Source of the DNA: Limonium bicolor
Taxonomy: Eukaryota; Streptophyta; Magnoliopsida; Caryophyllales; Plumbaginaceae
Assembly (NCBI GenBank): GCA_023374045.1
Contig: CM041777.1
Span: 107,021,810-107,085,809, forward strand
Length of the DNA stretch: 64,000 nucleotides
Direction of reading: 5' to 3'
Of the stretch, positions 12,146-24,698 are shown piece after piece. A model generated the notes under the pieces. That model did no database searches. It was given only the letters and a program-made list of their open reading frames with translations, and was not told the DNA's origin. Within the stretch, counting starts at the first letter, position 1. Each line of letters opens with the position of its first letter. Made by a program: the position numbers and the translations under genes.

Positions 12146-14542
12146 CTTATTTCTAAATTCCCATTTGACTCCCAACTTCTCCACAAGTTCCCCCATGTGT
12201 TCTAATGCCATTTAGGCTCTTAAACTCACCTTAGAACTTCCACCAAACTCTCCTAAAACAAGTTACAGAGATCTTCTTAAACATTTACTAAATTCTTACA
12301 AACACTCCTAACACTTATCATATAATTCCTTACGTTACCAACTTGTAACCTCACCAAAACTTCTACTATCCAAAGTGTTTCTTCTCAACCCATATAACTC
12401 CTCCTTAACATCATTGCACTCCATCTTTGCTTGTTAAACCTTCCAAGGTTACCTTGCATGTCCATGCACGATTTCTCTTCTTTTCACTTGTTACTCATCA
12501 CTCTTAAACTCTTAAGCTTGCTTATACATTTCTTTCCATTATCTTAATACCTTGACATTGTTCTTCATTTACCTTAACCATGCAACACCCTCCTTAGACT
12601 TTCCACTTCTCTTATGCAACTTACTCACCATTCTCACGATCATACCCTCATATACGTTTCTAGTCATTTTCCTTGACGACTTACACACTCCTCCTACCAT
12701 ATCACTCCATCACCCAGTCCACACATTACCATTCAACTAACCTTACTAGTCCACTACTAGCATGATCACCCTTACACAAGCTTCCAGACTCCGCATTATT
12801 TTATTCTCTAGTTCATACCTAAATCACCTTAAAGCATTATACACCTTTCCATTCAAATCTTTGCTCAAGCCTTAGCATTCCTCATCACATGATTTCGGTG
12901 TGTCTAATACACTCACCAATCCTCTAATTTCCTCATAGACCATTCTAGGTCATTCTCATCCTCAAGAACTTCTTAATTAACTCATTTCCACTCAAATTCC
13001 TTTTTATGACTCCTAGTAATCCTAGGTCATATTAGTTCACCACCATCATCACCTAAACGCTTATTTTCTACTCAAATTTTGCCATAGCTTCTCTAGTATC
13101 TTATCATGCCCACACACATTGTGTTTTCCTCATTCAACCATCTCACACACATCAAGTTCTTCTCATCATATCCCATCACCCAAACCAACTCATCACAACA
13201 AACTCAATATATTGCAATAATCTTAATTGCATAGCACTAAAGGCTCTTAAATGACATGGCTCTTAGGCCCTTAAATGACTTAAACTTAAACACTGAATTT
13301 CCCACATATAAAAGCTTTCACTGCAAATACACTCATCAATCTCATAGTAGTTTTAATACTCTTAAAATCCCTCTTAAACATATATTTCTAACTCATTCCC
13401 ATTGGCTCCTTAGTCACAAGTTCATAAGCTTATTTAAGTTCTTTTTCTTAGGTTACATAACCCATTACCTAATGTAAGCCCTAGGCTACATTGGTACCCA
13501 TCTAAACTCATTCCTTAAACCTTAAACCACCATTAGGTAAGTAATTTACCTTGTTTTCTCAAGCTTATCTTATCTTCCTCCTTAGACCTTCTTCTTGAAT
13601 GAATCTCGGCCACCACTTAAACTTCCTTTGCCAATGTTCTAACCAATATTCAATGACTCACATGAGCACTAAACAATACACTAACCTCAAGGAATAAAAC
13701 CTAGGTTAGAAATGTGTTCTAAGGCATAAAAGTGGATGATTACCTTCGAAGTCTCAAGATAGACTTTGGCATTGAATGAAATGGACCTCCACAGTCATTG
13801 GTGAATAATCAAGCTAGAACAAGGCATAAAAACAAGGCCCCATGAGTAGAAATTTTCGGCCATGTAGAAGAAATGATAGAAACATGGTTTTTCTTACATT
13901 TTCTTTACCTTAAGAGAATGGAGAAGCTAATGAGCTCCTCAAACTTTATTTTCCTCCATCAATGGAGTTTCCTCTTGGCACCAAAATGGAGTTTTGAAGG
14001 ATTTGAAAAGATAGAAAGATGGTCTTGGCCTAACTAAGAAAATATGTGTTTAGTTTTTGATTTGGAGCTAAAATGAGTAAGTTGTTGCCAAAGCAAGTGG
14101 CGGTGCCATGGGTGCTGCTCCTACGTCAATGAAGGAGGAAGAAGATGGTGAATCGTTGGAAGAAGACTGAAGAGAGAGAAGAATAAGAAAGGGGCTAATA
14201 TAAGATATTTGCTTTAATAAAGCAAATAGTACTTCTTTACTTATCTCTTCTTTTCTTCCTTATTTGACTACTTATGGTGACTCATCCTCCCTTAGAAAAC
14301 CGGCCCCCTATCTTAAATAAGGCTAGTCATGGTCTTTGTTGACCAACTAATTAGCTTATATTGATTAAAACTTAAACTAGTCACTATTTGGCACTATTCA
14401 CTAATTAGTGCACATATTTCTGAAATTTTTGATTTCCCATTGATTTAGGCTTCCTAATGTGATACTAATTAGTACACATGTTGATTAAAGAGTAATGATG
14501 GACATTTAGCCACTCAAAACTCAATTCTAAGACAATTTCTCA

Positions 14543-14576
14543 AAAATGTGCTTTAAGACTTCTTAAAGCACATTTT
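14543..14576. repeat. 34-nt palindrome, right LTR copy
   Basis: Identical to the palindrome at 4671-4704 (16-nt arms, CT centre), at the same relative position of the LTR. Confidence 0.9.
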
Positions 14577-14841
14577 GTGTTTTAACTTGTTTTCAAGCTT
14601 GGTTTTCTTTGGTAATTGGTTTAAAATGACCATTAGAATATTACTAAGGTCTTATCATGATATTTGGGTACTCACCCAAGTCTCTCCAAGCTTAGAGCAC
14701 ATTTTTGCCCTAATTGCCCTTAAGGCATTTTCTTGTGTTTTCCTTGGTTTAAATTGTCTGCCAATCTTTCTAAGGCATATTCTAGCCTTACTACATCATA
14801 ATTTGATGTTTACTTAGCATACTTAGGGTTGGGGTATTTCA

Positions 14842-15911
14842 ATATCAGTTATGTTGGACTGATTTAATTGTGGAAATATGAAAAAAAAGTAACAATTAAT
14901 TGATATGTAAATAGATTTAATTAGGATCCTACACATCATCATGGCTACTATATTCACATTCGAACGTAGTTTCCAGACTTAATGTAACTACAAAAGTATC
15001 AAAAACACCAGCGACTTTCAAAACACCAGTGACTTTCCTACTATGGAAAGAAAAACACTACGAGGTTATGTATTCATCCAGTGGCTTACGAGCAGCATCT
15101 AAGAACAGATTTTGACTTATTTCACAAAAGTTTCGATATCAAAGAGTAAGTTTCCAGATTTATAGATAAGCATTTGTCATCTTCTCAGTGCAGGTCGTGA
15201 TACAGGAAAGAAATCTGATATGACTAGAAAAATCTAACCTTTTACCCAGGAACATAATAAAAATTGTTTAATGTAAAATCTAAGGCGGCTTATGTACAGT
15301 AATCTACTTTTTGTTTCATTGAGCAAACCAGCCAACCAACTTTGCTGACAAAGAACCCAACCGCTTCTAAAGTGCATAAACTAATACTATAAAAGATGAA
15401 ATTACCATTTCTAAGACGATGATATCATTGCAAAACCCACTAAATCTAGCTCTCTCACTAGCTATGCAACAACAGTGTTCAACCACTAGTGTTACCCTTT
15501 TGCAAAAGAAAACAAAACCACTTCAGAAAAAAGCAACAAAAAGAAAAAAGGAAAGCTTGGCTTTTGTAGTTGAGAGCTTGGTTGTAGCCGAGATATGTGT
15601 CCTTCTATAACAGAAGTGTCTCCAATTGCCAGAGACTATATGCCACGCTTGATATCAGATGAACAAAGGCAGTAGTATAGAAGACCTCTTTGAAGTTTTG
15701 GCTCAAAATAGATCTATTTTTATTCAATGAAAATTCTATTTACAAAAGCTATACTACTAATTCCTTCAAAATAAAACAATGGTAGTAGTATAGAAGACCT
15801 CTTTGAAGTTGTCGTTTGCCATGCAGAAATTGAAGCGTTTCTAAACTTGGATGGTAAATGACTGCAAATTCCGAGTCAACTGAGTTTCCAATAAATCCAT
15901 GATTACCTTAG
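14842..15911. other. Flanking sequence with no recognisable gene
   Basis: Continuation of the left flank after the LTR element. It starts with the TSD copy ATATC. The only long frame (15419-15610, lysine- and leucine-rich, 63 codons) has no family resemblance I recognise. A short direct repeat lies at 15671-15810. It may be an intron or upstream part of the oxidase fragment that follows, but I see no coding similarity supporting that. Confidence 0.55.
15671..15810. repeat. Pair of 27-bp direct repeats
   Basis: AGTAGTATAGAAGACCTC followed by TTTGAAGTT occurs at 15671-15697 and again at 15784-15810, flanking about 86 bp of AT-rich DNA. It could be the footprint of a small insertion or a local duplication. 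Confidence 0.7.
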
Positions 15912-16241
15912 TTGCTTGAGGCTTTTGTCTGGGTTGGAGACCCTCAGTCACTTCTCATTCATGGAAGAGGTAAATACGATTGCTCTCTCGTCAAAGGCAA
16001 TTCAGTCAAAACCGGCACATGTAATTCCACCAGTCTAGATTGCGAACCGTTCAAGGTGGACGTCGCTCCTGGAAAAACCTACCGCCTTCGCGTTGCTAGC
16101 TTGACAAGCCTTAACGCTCTCTGCTTCGCAATTGAGGGACACAACATGACAATTGTCGAAGCAGACGGTCATTATGTCGAACCCATTGAGGTTACCAACT
16201 TATTCATCTACTCAGGCGAGTCATACTCAGTCCAAATCAAG
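15912..16241 (+). pseudogene. Ascorbate-oxidase-like multicopper oxidase, one-exon fragment
   Basis: An uninterrupted 110-codon stretch without its own ATG. Early residues read WVGDPQSLLIHGRGKYDCS, followed by a cysteine-bearing loop, then VDVAPGKTYRLRVAS, GHNMTIVEADGHYV and finally YSGESYSVQIK. This is the order seen in the second cupredoxin domain of plant L-ascorbate oxidase and related secreted multicopper oxidases (recognised from memory, not searched). These enzymes oxidise ascorbate in the apoplast, with copper ligands mainly in domains 1 and 3, which are absent here. The frame ends at a GT-type splice donor (GTGAGG at 16242), so it looks like one exon with its right splice edge. No other exons lie nearby. 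It lies about 0.45 kb of non-LTR sequence upstream of a CACTA-type terminus, so it may be a transposon-captured fragment rather than a residual host gene. Confidence 0.75.
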
Positions 16242-16333
16242 TGAGGAATTAAATTCTCCAGAAACGCTTGAGTGAGGAATTAAATTCGCCAGAAACGCTC
16301 GAGTGAGGAATTAAATTCACCAAAAACGTGAGG
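16242..16333 (+). repeat. 30-31 bp tandem repeat starting at the exon's splice donor
   Basis: Three units beginning GTGAGGAATTAAATTC start at 16242, 16272 and 16303. A fourth GTGAGG starts near 16329. The unit begins exactly where the oxidase exon ends, so the splice-donor sequence is multiplied. Confidence 0.8.
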
Positions 16334-19216
16334 AGGAGGAAGGATGAACTCACCGGTAGATGTCTTCAATGTTTAGGTTGCAGTAGGGTGACAGTGGAAG
16401 AACGGGAGAGAAACGCTTGCCAGAACGGTGGAAGTAGGGTGACGAGGAGGACGACTGTGGATGAACGGGAGAGAATGTAACACCCCAACTCAATCCAAAT
16501 GTGGTCTCACAACTTAACAGCATATATATATACATGTCACAGCGGAATTCTTTACACTTCAGGACCTTGCCACGGTCTGACTACAGAATATACCGAACAT
16601 TAGTACATAACAACCTTAACCAAATACATATTCTTCTTACAATCCTCTCACATCCTATACATCTTACTAACTCAAAATGCCATACGAGTGTACATGCACA
16701 AACTCGTAGGCCACACTTAATCCTTAACACTTGTATCCTCTTCTTACTCTCGCGACGGCCGCCTCCTGATGTACACCTGTGTAGTAAAAACAGCCCCCAA
16801 AGGGGGTCAGCACGAATGCTGGTACGATCCTCTCATGGCCCCCAAGCTAACGTGGCTACGACGACTAATTGTCGATAGCATGGAGGTTGATTAGACACAA
16901 CATAATAGAAAGTGCAGTAAACAACAACTCAGATATGAACAATCAAAGTTCACACACAATGAACGACTTAAATGTGTTCCCTTAATTAGAGAGTTAATTA
17001 TTTAACTCCTTAAGTAATGTTCCCTCTTAATCTTAGTCCATCCTTATCTCACCTCAATCTTAGTCTTATCTTAGTCTTAGAAACAACCATCCTTTAATAA
17101 GGAGTGGATGTAGCTTACCTTAATCTTAATAATACAAACCATCCTTTAAAAAGGAATGGTTGCAACTTATCTTAACCTTATCTTGATCTTAATCTTAATA
17201 ATACAAACCATCCTTTAAAAAGGAATGGTTGCAACTTATCTTAACCTTACCTTAACCTTAACTTATTCTCAGTATACAAACCGTTCCTGGAGGGGAATGG
17301 TTGTATCCTAAGTCCAAACCTGGGATTTAGGTGATCCCACCGCACCATCTTAATGCCACCTACCCTGGACGGGAGTCCAGCGTAGCTGAGCCGGCAACCG
17401 GCCCTAGGCTACAAGTCCGAGGACAAGTCCTTAAGCGGAAGTCGAATCTGCTATAGATACCGACCCCCTTTTTCCTTAGCATGCATGACCGGAGATCGGT
17501 CTCGGGTTTCCTCACTCAAGTTCCAGTTAGTAGTAGTCTCAAGACCATGTTTGTTGTTTAACCTCTTTCGGTTTATATCAGCCCATATTAGGGAGCGTTC
17601 CTTAGTCTCACTCATTTCCTTACTAAACGTTGGTTAGTAAGTTCTCACGGTATGTTGTGTTAGTTTTCAAACATCACACAACAATACAATAAATATAATA
17701 TATTCCGGTTGCATGCTTTATCTTGTTTAGTGAGCACACAAAAACAAATAGCACACAAGCCGAGGGACACCTCGTTAGCAAGCAGGTCACAAGAGAACTG
17801 TACCGTTCACCGTTGGTCGTTCGGTTGCTTACTCTCTTCCGGAGTCCAAATCTCCAAGTCCTAATGTAACACCCCTACAACGCCCCTACCAACTACTGAA
17901 ATCGCAGCGGAAATGACCAACCAAACAATAACTAAACGCTTTGGTGTTACAACGCCGTTAACCACCCACGTGGTTAACTAGGCAGAATAAATACAAGTGT
18001 ATCGGTCTGATGATCAGACTCCCGAGCATAGGTCCTAACATCCACATATATATATAACCAACAATACCGAGTATTTAATTTACATCGCAACTTCCAACTG
18101 TAAACATCCACCACTGTTTAACAAACGGCGCCAAAATAAACGCCACGGGAGCACAGGCGCATCCCGGGCTCAACTACCAAAATAACCAAAAGTATATCAA
18201 CGACCTAGGATCTAGAGCCACTCCGCTTCTTCGATCCTCATCCTGCAATAAAATATGGAGCCCCCGAGGGGGTCAGCAACCGGTTTGCTGGTATGGTTAA
18301 CGCGCAGCCCATCGGCTACCGGGATACGCGCAACCAATTGTCATGATAACATGTCATTCATTTTAAACATCCAACATATATACACCATAGCATAGCAAGG
18401 AAAATTGCATAGCACTACAACAAATACATAACACCATAAATCGGTTCTCACAAGGAACCTTCCACCATAGTTAGTATACAAGTGAGCCTAGAGATTATTG
18501 CCAATCCCATGTTAAGCTCGTTACCAACCTCGTTACCGTCCAGTTATATCGAACGGTTAACTTATACCCAAGGTGTGTCGGTATAGTAATCCCAAGCACA
18601 CCGAAATAACATTCGTATGCCCCTGTGGCCCGACGTGAGTCAGTAACTAGCTTTGGATAAGCTAAGGGAAGGTAGAAACCAAATTGGAATACAACCTATA
18701 CATACACCAAGAGAGCCGAACCGGATATGATATCGACTCCCGTCCTCACACGCGTGGCCGGAACATACCGGACTCCTCACTCCCCCCGATTAGCACTTGT
18801 TAGTGATCACAAAATGTTTTGTTAAGTCACATACAAGCAAGTATTTAGGTCTTGTTAGACAACCAAGGGAAAGGAGCCACAACATTGCAACATCATAATG
18901 TATAACAACTGTAAACTCTTTTCATGCCTTAATCTTATAAGGTCGTAACACACAAAAAAGCAAACAACACCCAAGCCGGTGTAAACCGGTAGGCAACAGA
19001 CTGCAAGAAAACCATACCTTGGTCCTTGCCTCGTTTCGTTTCCACCTTGAGAGAATCCTCAACACATTAGTAACGTCGGTTAATTATTTATTTAACTTCA
19101 CACTTACTAAGTATTTAACATGATTGTATGACATGTTTTAATGTCTAACTTACCCTAGGTTACCTTCATTATACCCCCTAGGGTTAACTACATAAGTCAC
19201 ACATTTTTTTTACAAG

Positions 19217-19405
19217 TTTAGGTCCGACCGACCCTACCCTCGGGTCGGTCTCTTACAGAGACATTTACCGTCTTTCTTTCCTATCCGACCGACCCAGACA
19301 GGGTCGGTCCCCTGGGTCGGTCTCTAACAGAACCATTTCCAACCTGCCATTTACAGTCCGACCGACCCTGCCAGGGTCGGTCCCCCGGGTCGGTCTACTG
19401 CAGAA
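19217..19405. repeat. GC-rich inverted-repeat array, family B
   Basis: Three units near 19222, 19284 and 19356, each with arms of the type CCGACCGACCC and GGGTCGGTC, each followed by TCTNACAGA or TGCAGA. Unit spacing is about 62-72 bp, as in family A, but with different arm sequence (GGGTCGG instead of AAGGTCGG). Confidence 0.85.
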
Positions 19406-21229
19406 ACTTCCTAGGAATTCTCCAAATTGTTCCAAATTTTCCCTTAAGTCACCCAATGTGTTGTAACACCTTGTGGCACACTAATTACCTCAAATAACCT
19501 CCATTCAACTCAAGTTCTAACTCATTTTTAAACTCCTCAACATTTACTCATTTCCTTGTAAAATTCCTTAACACTTATAACATTTTATACTAGGTTTCTA
19601 ATGGTGTTTCTTACCTATGATAACTACTATCCCAAAATGTTTTCTCCTCATCTTAACATCACCTCCTAAGCATTATTTCTTACCAACCTAAACCCTAGTT
19701 GATGTCTAAGTCCTTTTGTTACCTAGAACAACTTAAGACATTATTTCATCTCTTGTAAAACACTTAGTCGATTTCTAACACCTCTAGTTCACCAAGCCCT
19801 ACATTAACACCTAGAACTCCTTGGATATTTCCTAAATTTTGACATGGATTCTCCTAGAACATTACTAAACCAAAACACATTGTTCTCTCCATTAATCACA
19901 CAAGGACTCCTAAAATCACCGAGAACACTCTCACACACAAAACTTCACTCACAATACACTACATTACAACATAATGCATAATTTAAATTGCTTGGCACTT
20001 AGGCCCTTAAAATGCATGGCTCTTAGGCCCTTAAAGTGCTTAAATCATAAACACTGAATTTCCACAATATATATGCCTTTGACCTGCAAATACATACAAC
20101 AACGTATATGTTCTTTTACTAGTCTCTTGAAACACTTTACTAAGTCATTCACCATTTGCTCTTTAGGTAGTTTTAACAAGCATTATAAGCTCATTTCTCC
20201 TAAGGCATTAAACAACATTAGGTTAGTATATTTACCTCTTTTCCAAACAACCTCTTTCTTGTTTCCTTATAAAACCGGTAAAGTATTTGATTCCTTGTCA
20301 AGTTCTAAACAATATACAAACATCATAATGAGTATTCAAGCTTTAAGCTTCATCTCATTGTAAACCCTAATTTTACATTGTTTCAAAAACATTAATGTAG
20401 TTGTTTTACCTTGATCTTTGAAGAGAGTTTGAATATCTAATAGGAGAGGACTCCACCTAGTCCATGAAAAGTTGAAATGAAGCTAGAACAAAGTCACACA
20501 AAGAGCTCCTTCAATAGGTATTTTCGGTTACAACAAAAACATGAAGGAAATGAAGTTTTTATTTGAGATTCCTTACCTAGAAGCAAAGGAGAGTAACAAT
20601 ATGTAAAAATACAAGCTCAAGCTCCTTCAATGGTGGAACTCCATGGCACCGAAATGGTGGTCTTGGAATTTTAAGAAGATAGAAATAAAGAGCTTGATGA
20701 GAGGAAGAGATTGGTGGTGTTTGTTTTTGATTTGGTTAAGTGAGCTAGATTTTACAAGAGGTCAAAGCTTGAGTTTTAATGGTGGTGGTGGTATTACCGT
20801 GAGAGAACAGCAAGAAGGGAGGAAGAAGGAGTTGGAACCGTGTGAAATGAAGAAGGGAAATGAGAATGAAGATAGAATTTGCTTTAAGGAGATATTTGTA
20901 CTTAAAAGCAAATAGTAACTTAATTAGTCATTTTATTTATTTAACATGTTAACAAGTGAGTGGTGAGTCACCACACTTGAGAAAACCGGCCCCCTTTATT
21001 ACATAAGGGTACTTTAGTCTTTATTTGTCAATTTAGTTACTTAAGATAACATATGTTACAAAATAGCTTACTAAAATCACTATTCATAAAAACAAGGCAC
21101 ATAGAAGTGAAATTTTTGATTTCCCATTGATATGGCCACCCAAATGTGATATTATATAGTACACATATATATTTAAGAGTAATGATGGACATTTAGCCAC
21201 TCAAAACTCATTTACAAGACAATTTTTCA

Positions 21230-21263
21230 AAAATGTGCTTTAAGACTTCTTAAAGCACATTTT
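21230..21263. repeat. 34-nt palindrome, family B copy
   Basis: Exact copy of the palindrome at 4671-4704, although the surrounding family B LTR is largely diverged from family A. Confidence 0.88.
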
Positions 21264-21796
21264 GTGTTTTAACTTGTTTTCAAGCTTGGTTTTCATTGGT
21301 AATTGATTTAATATGTTCATTAATATATAAATAAGATCTTGGTAAGTTCATTAGGTCTTACCCAAGCTTATTCCAAGCTTAGAGCACATTTTAGCTCTTA
21401 TTGACTTTAAAGCACATTTTGTGTTTTCTTTTGTTTAAATTTGTTTACTAATGTTTCTAAGACTCTTTTTAGTCTTAATACACCATATTTAGGTGTTTAA
21501 ACAACATAACTAGGTTTGGGGTATTTCAATTAAAACATTCATTCAGTTTTAGGTCGTTAATCACTTAACTTAATCCAACTTACTTAACTTACTTAACCCT
21601 TAATGACTCCCACCTAACACCTCTTAAGTCTTACAACTTAACCTTACAACTTAACCTTAAACTTTTAAGTTTATACTTAACTTAACTTAATCCCTTAAGT
21701 TCTTAGGGTCATAATCATTACCACCCTACCAAAGGTTTACCTTATTACCTATTACCATCCTTAGAATTCAAAATTTTCTTTTTTTTTTATTTTAAG

Positions 21797-22135
21797 GCTC
21801 GACCGAACTTCCGACCGACCTTACCTAAGGTCGGTCCATTCCAGAACATATTACCGCTTGAAAATTCTACCCCGACCGACCTTGCAAGTCCGGTCCCAAG
21901 GTCGGTCCATTCCCGAGAGTTTCCCCGTGGGATATTTAAGCCCGACCGAACTTGCCAAGTTCGGTCCCATGTTCGGTCGATTCCAGAGACTTAATTCCTT
22001 CACAAATTACAAGCCCGACCGAACTTGCAAGTCCGGTCCCCAAGTTCGGTCGGTTCCAGAAACTTTCTCCGGCAGTGTAAACTGAGCTCGACCGACCTTG
22101 CAGGTCCGGTCCCAAGGTCGGTCGGCTCCAAAACC
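21797..22135. repeat. GC-rich inverted-repeat array, solo LTR A
   Basis: Five units matching those at 1919-2260 in order, with the complete fourth unit that is contracted in 11817-12145. Confidence 0.85.
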
Positions 22136-24401
22136 TTATTTCTAAATTTCCATTTGACTGCAAACTTCTCCACAAGTTCCCCCATGTGTCCTAATACCAT
22201 TTAGGCACTTAAACTCACCTTAGAACTTCCTCCAAACTCTTCAAAACAACTTCAAAAGATCTTCTTAACATTTACTAAATTCTTACAAACACTCATAACA
22301 CTTGTCATATGATTCCTTACATTTCCAACTTGTAACCTTACCAAAACTTCAACCAACCCAAGTGTTCCCTCCTTAACAGTTTGAGCACTTCATAAACATC
22401 ATCTTCCATCTTCAATTCATTTACCTAAACCATGCAACACCCTCCTTAGACTTTTCCCAATTCTTTTATGCAGCTTACTCACTATCCTCATGATCATACC
22501 CTCCTATACGTTCCTAGCCAATCTACAACCTTCTCCTTCAATCTTCACTCCCATCACCTAAGTCCACTCATTACCATCTAAACTAAAACCTTATTGTTCA
22601 CTTCTAGCATCATCATACTTAGACAAGCTTCCCAAGACTTCATTGATATCTTCCCAAGTTCATACCTAAATCACCTTAAGCATTATACACCTTCTCCTTA
22701 AAACTTATGCGCAAGTCTTACCATTCCTCATATCATGACTTTGGTGTGTTCAATGCACCCATCTAAACCCTAATTTCCTCATAGACCATCCTGGGTCATT
22801 CTAAACCTCAAGAACTCCTTAGTTCACTAATTTCCACTCAAATTCCACATAATGACTCCTAGTAAATCCTAGGTCATATTAATTCACCACTACCACTTAA
22901 ACACTTTGTTTTCTACTCAAATTTCGCCATAGCTTCTCTAGGATCTTATCACGCCCAAACACATTATTTTTCCTCATTCATCCACCTCACACACATCAAG
23001 TTCTTTCTCATCATATCTCATTAACCAAACCAACTCATCACTTCAAACTCAATATATTGCAATAATCTTAAATTGCATAGCACTAAGGCTCTTAAATGAC
23101 ATGGCTCTTAGGCCCTTAAATAACTTAAACTTAAACACTGAATTTCCCACATATAAAAGCTTTCAACCTGCAAATACACTCATCAATCTTATAGTGGTTA
23201 TAATGATCTTAAAATCCATCTTAAACTTTTATTAACTACTCATTCCCATTGGCTCCTTAGTCACAAGTTCATAGGCTTGTTTAAACTCTTTTTCTTAGGT
23301 TATACAACCCAATACACAATGTAAGCTCTAAGCTACATTAGTACTCATCTAAAACTCATTCCTTAAACTTAAACCACCATTAGGTAAGCATTTTACCTTG
23401 TTTTCTCAAGCTTATCTTAATCTCCTCCTTAGACCTTCTTCTTGCATAGATCTCGGCCACCACTTAAATTCCCCTTGCCAATGTTCTAATCAATATTCAA
23501 TGACTCATATGAGTACTAAACAATATACTAACCTCAAGGAATGAAAACCTAGGTTAGAAATGTGTTCTAAAGCATAAAAGTGGATGATTACCTTTGAAGT
23601 CTCAAAGTAGACTTGGGCATTGAATGAAATAGGACCTACACTAGTCCTTGGTGAATAAAACAAGCTAGAACAAGGCATAAAAACAAATCCCCATGAGTAG
23701 TAAATTTTCGGCCATGGTGAGGAAGTGATGGAAACATGATTTTTCTTACATTTCCTTTACCTTAAGAGAATGGAGAAGCTAATGAGCTCTTCAAACTTGA
23801 TTTTCCTCCATCAATGGAGATTTCCCATGGCTCCAAAATGAAGCTTTTCCAATTTTGTAAAGATGGAAAGCTAGAGCTTGAGCTAACTAAGAATAATCTA
23901 TGCTCACTTTTTGATTTGGAGCTAAAATGAGTAACTTATGGACATTTGAAGATGGAACAAGTATGGAGCTGGTTGGGCACGGTTTGGAACAGAGAGAACA
24001 AGAAGAAAACCGTGGAAGAAGAAGGGGAAATGAGGAAGAGAGGAGAGAGGTAGGCTAATAAGGATATTTGCTTTATAAAAGCAAATAGTAACATTCTTTA
24101 CTTATCTCTTCTTTTTCCCTTATTTGATGAAGTCCATTGTGACTCATCCTTAGAAAACCGGCCCCCCTATCTTAAATAAGGCTAGTCATGGTCTTTGTTG
24201 ACCAACTAATTAGCTTATATTGATTAAAACTTAAACTAGTCACTATTTGGCACTATTCACTAATCAGTGCACATATTTCTGAAATTTTTGATTTCCCATT
24301 GATTTAGGCTTCCTAATGTGATACTAATTAGTACACATGTTGATTAAAGAGTAATGATGGACATTTAGCCACTCAAAACTCAATTCTAAGACAATTTCTC
24401 A

Positions 24402-24435
24402 AAAATGTGCTTTAAGACTTCTTAAAGCACATTTT
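24402..24435. repeat. 34-nt palindrome, solo LTR A
   Basis: Exact copy of the 4671-4704 palindrome at the same place in the LTR. Confidence 0.88.
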
Positions 24436-24698
24436 GTTTTAACTTGTTTTCAAGCTTGGTTTTCTTTGCTAATTGATTTAAAATGTCCATTAGCATATTA
24501 CTAAAGTCTTATAATGGTATTTGGGTGCTAATCAAAGTCACTCCAAGCTTAGAGCACGTTTTTGCCCTGATTGCCCTTAAGGCACTTTCTTGTGTTTTCC
24601 TTGGTTTAAATTGTCTACCAATCTTTATAAGGCATATTCTAGCCTTACTACATCATAATTTGATGTTTACTTAGCATACTTAGGTTTGGGGTATTTCA

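Larger units (their letters stand above)
328..14841 (-). mobile_element. Complete long-LTR retrotransposon, LARD-like (LTR family A)
   Basis: A complete element on the minus strand. Both ends are LTRs that read TGTAACACCCC...GGGGTATTTCA on the plus strand, so TGAAATACCCC...GGGGTGTTACA in element orientation. The five bases outside are a perfect direct repeat, ATATC (323-327 and 14842-14846). Next to the right LTR is a tRNA-Met-type PBS (10228-10239), and next to the left LTR a polypurine tract (4970-4989), which fixes the orientation. LTRs are about 4.6 kb and the internal part about 5.3 kb. No gag or pol reading frame survives on the coding strand. Large LTRs plus a non-coding interior are the hallmarks of large retrotransposon derivatives (LARDs). 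A decayed chromovirus-like Ty3 element is the alternative. Boundaries are secure, the lineage is not. Confidence 0.93.
10245..14841 (-). repeat. 5' LTR of the 328-14841 element
   Basis: Right copy of the LTR, 4597 bp, ending GGGGTATTTCA at 14841, followed by the TSD ATATC. It differs from the left LTR mainly by small indels, including loss of about 13 bp in the hairpin array. The PBS is immediately outside it on the inner side. Confidence 0.93.
17865..21528 (-). mobile_element. Nested solo LTR of family B
   Basis: Starts TGTAACACCCCTAC and ends GGGGTATTTCA. The family A LTR is interrupted after AGTCCTAA and resumes at AACATTCATTCAG, which is contiguous in the uninterrupted copies. The flanking 5-mers are CCTAA and ATTAA, a TSD with two mismatches suggesting an older insertion. 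Length is 3664 bp. It shares with family A the termini, the 34-nt palindrome (21230-21263), the CTTAGGCCCTTAAA doublet (near 19995-20040) and a hairpin array, but most of its sequence differs. A second copy is at 30505-38899. Confidence 0.88.
16476..24698 (-). mobile_element. Solo LTR of family A, split by a nested LTR
   Basis: A single LTR of the same family as 328-4969 and 10245-14841, starting TGTAACACCCC and ending GGGGTATTTCA. It is flanked by the perfect 5-bp TSD GAGAA (16471-16475 and 24699-24703). No PBS, PPT or internal domain is present, so the element collapsed by LTR-LTR recombination. Removing the nested insertion leaves about 4.55 kb, matching the complete LTRs. A local duplication containing ATACAAACCATCC lies around 17120-17245. 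Confidence 0.92.

Noticed and set aside
20643..20915. 90-codon plus-strand frame in the family B solo LTR
   Set aside because: Lies in the LTR, is not preserved in the other family B copy, and shows no domain.
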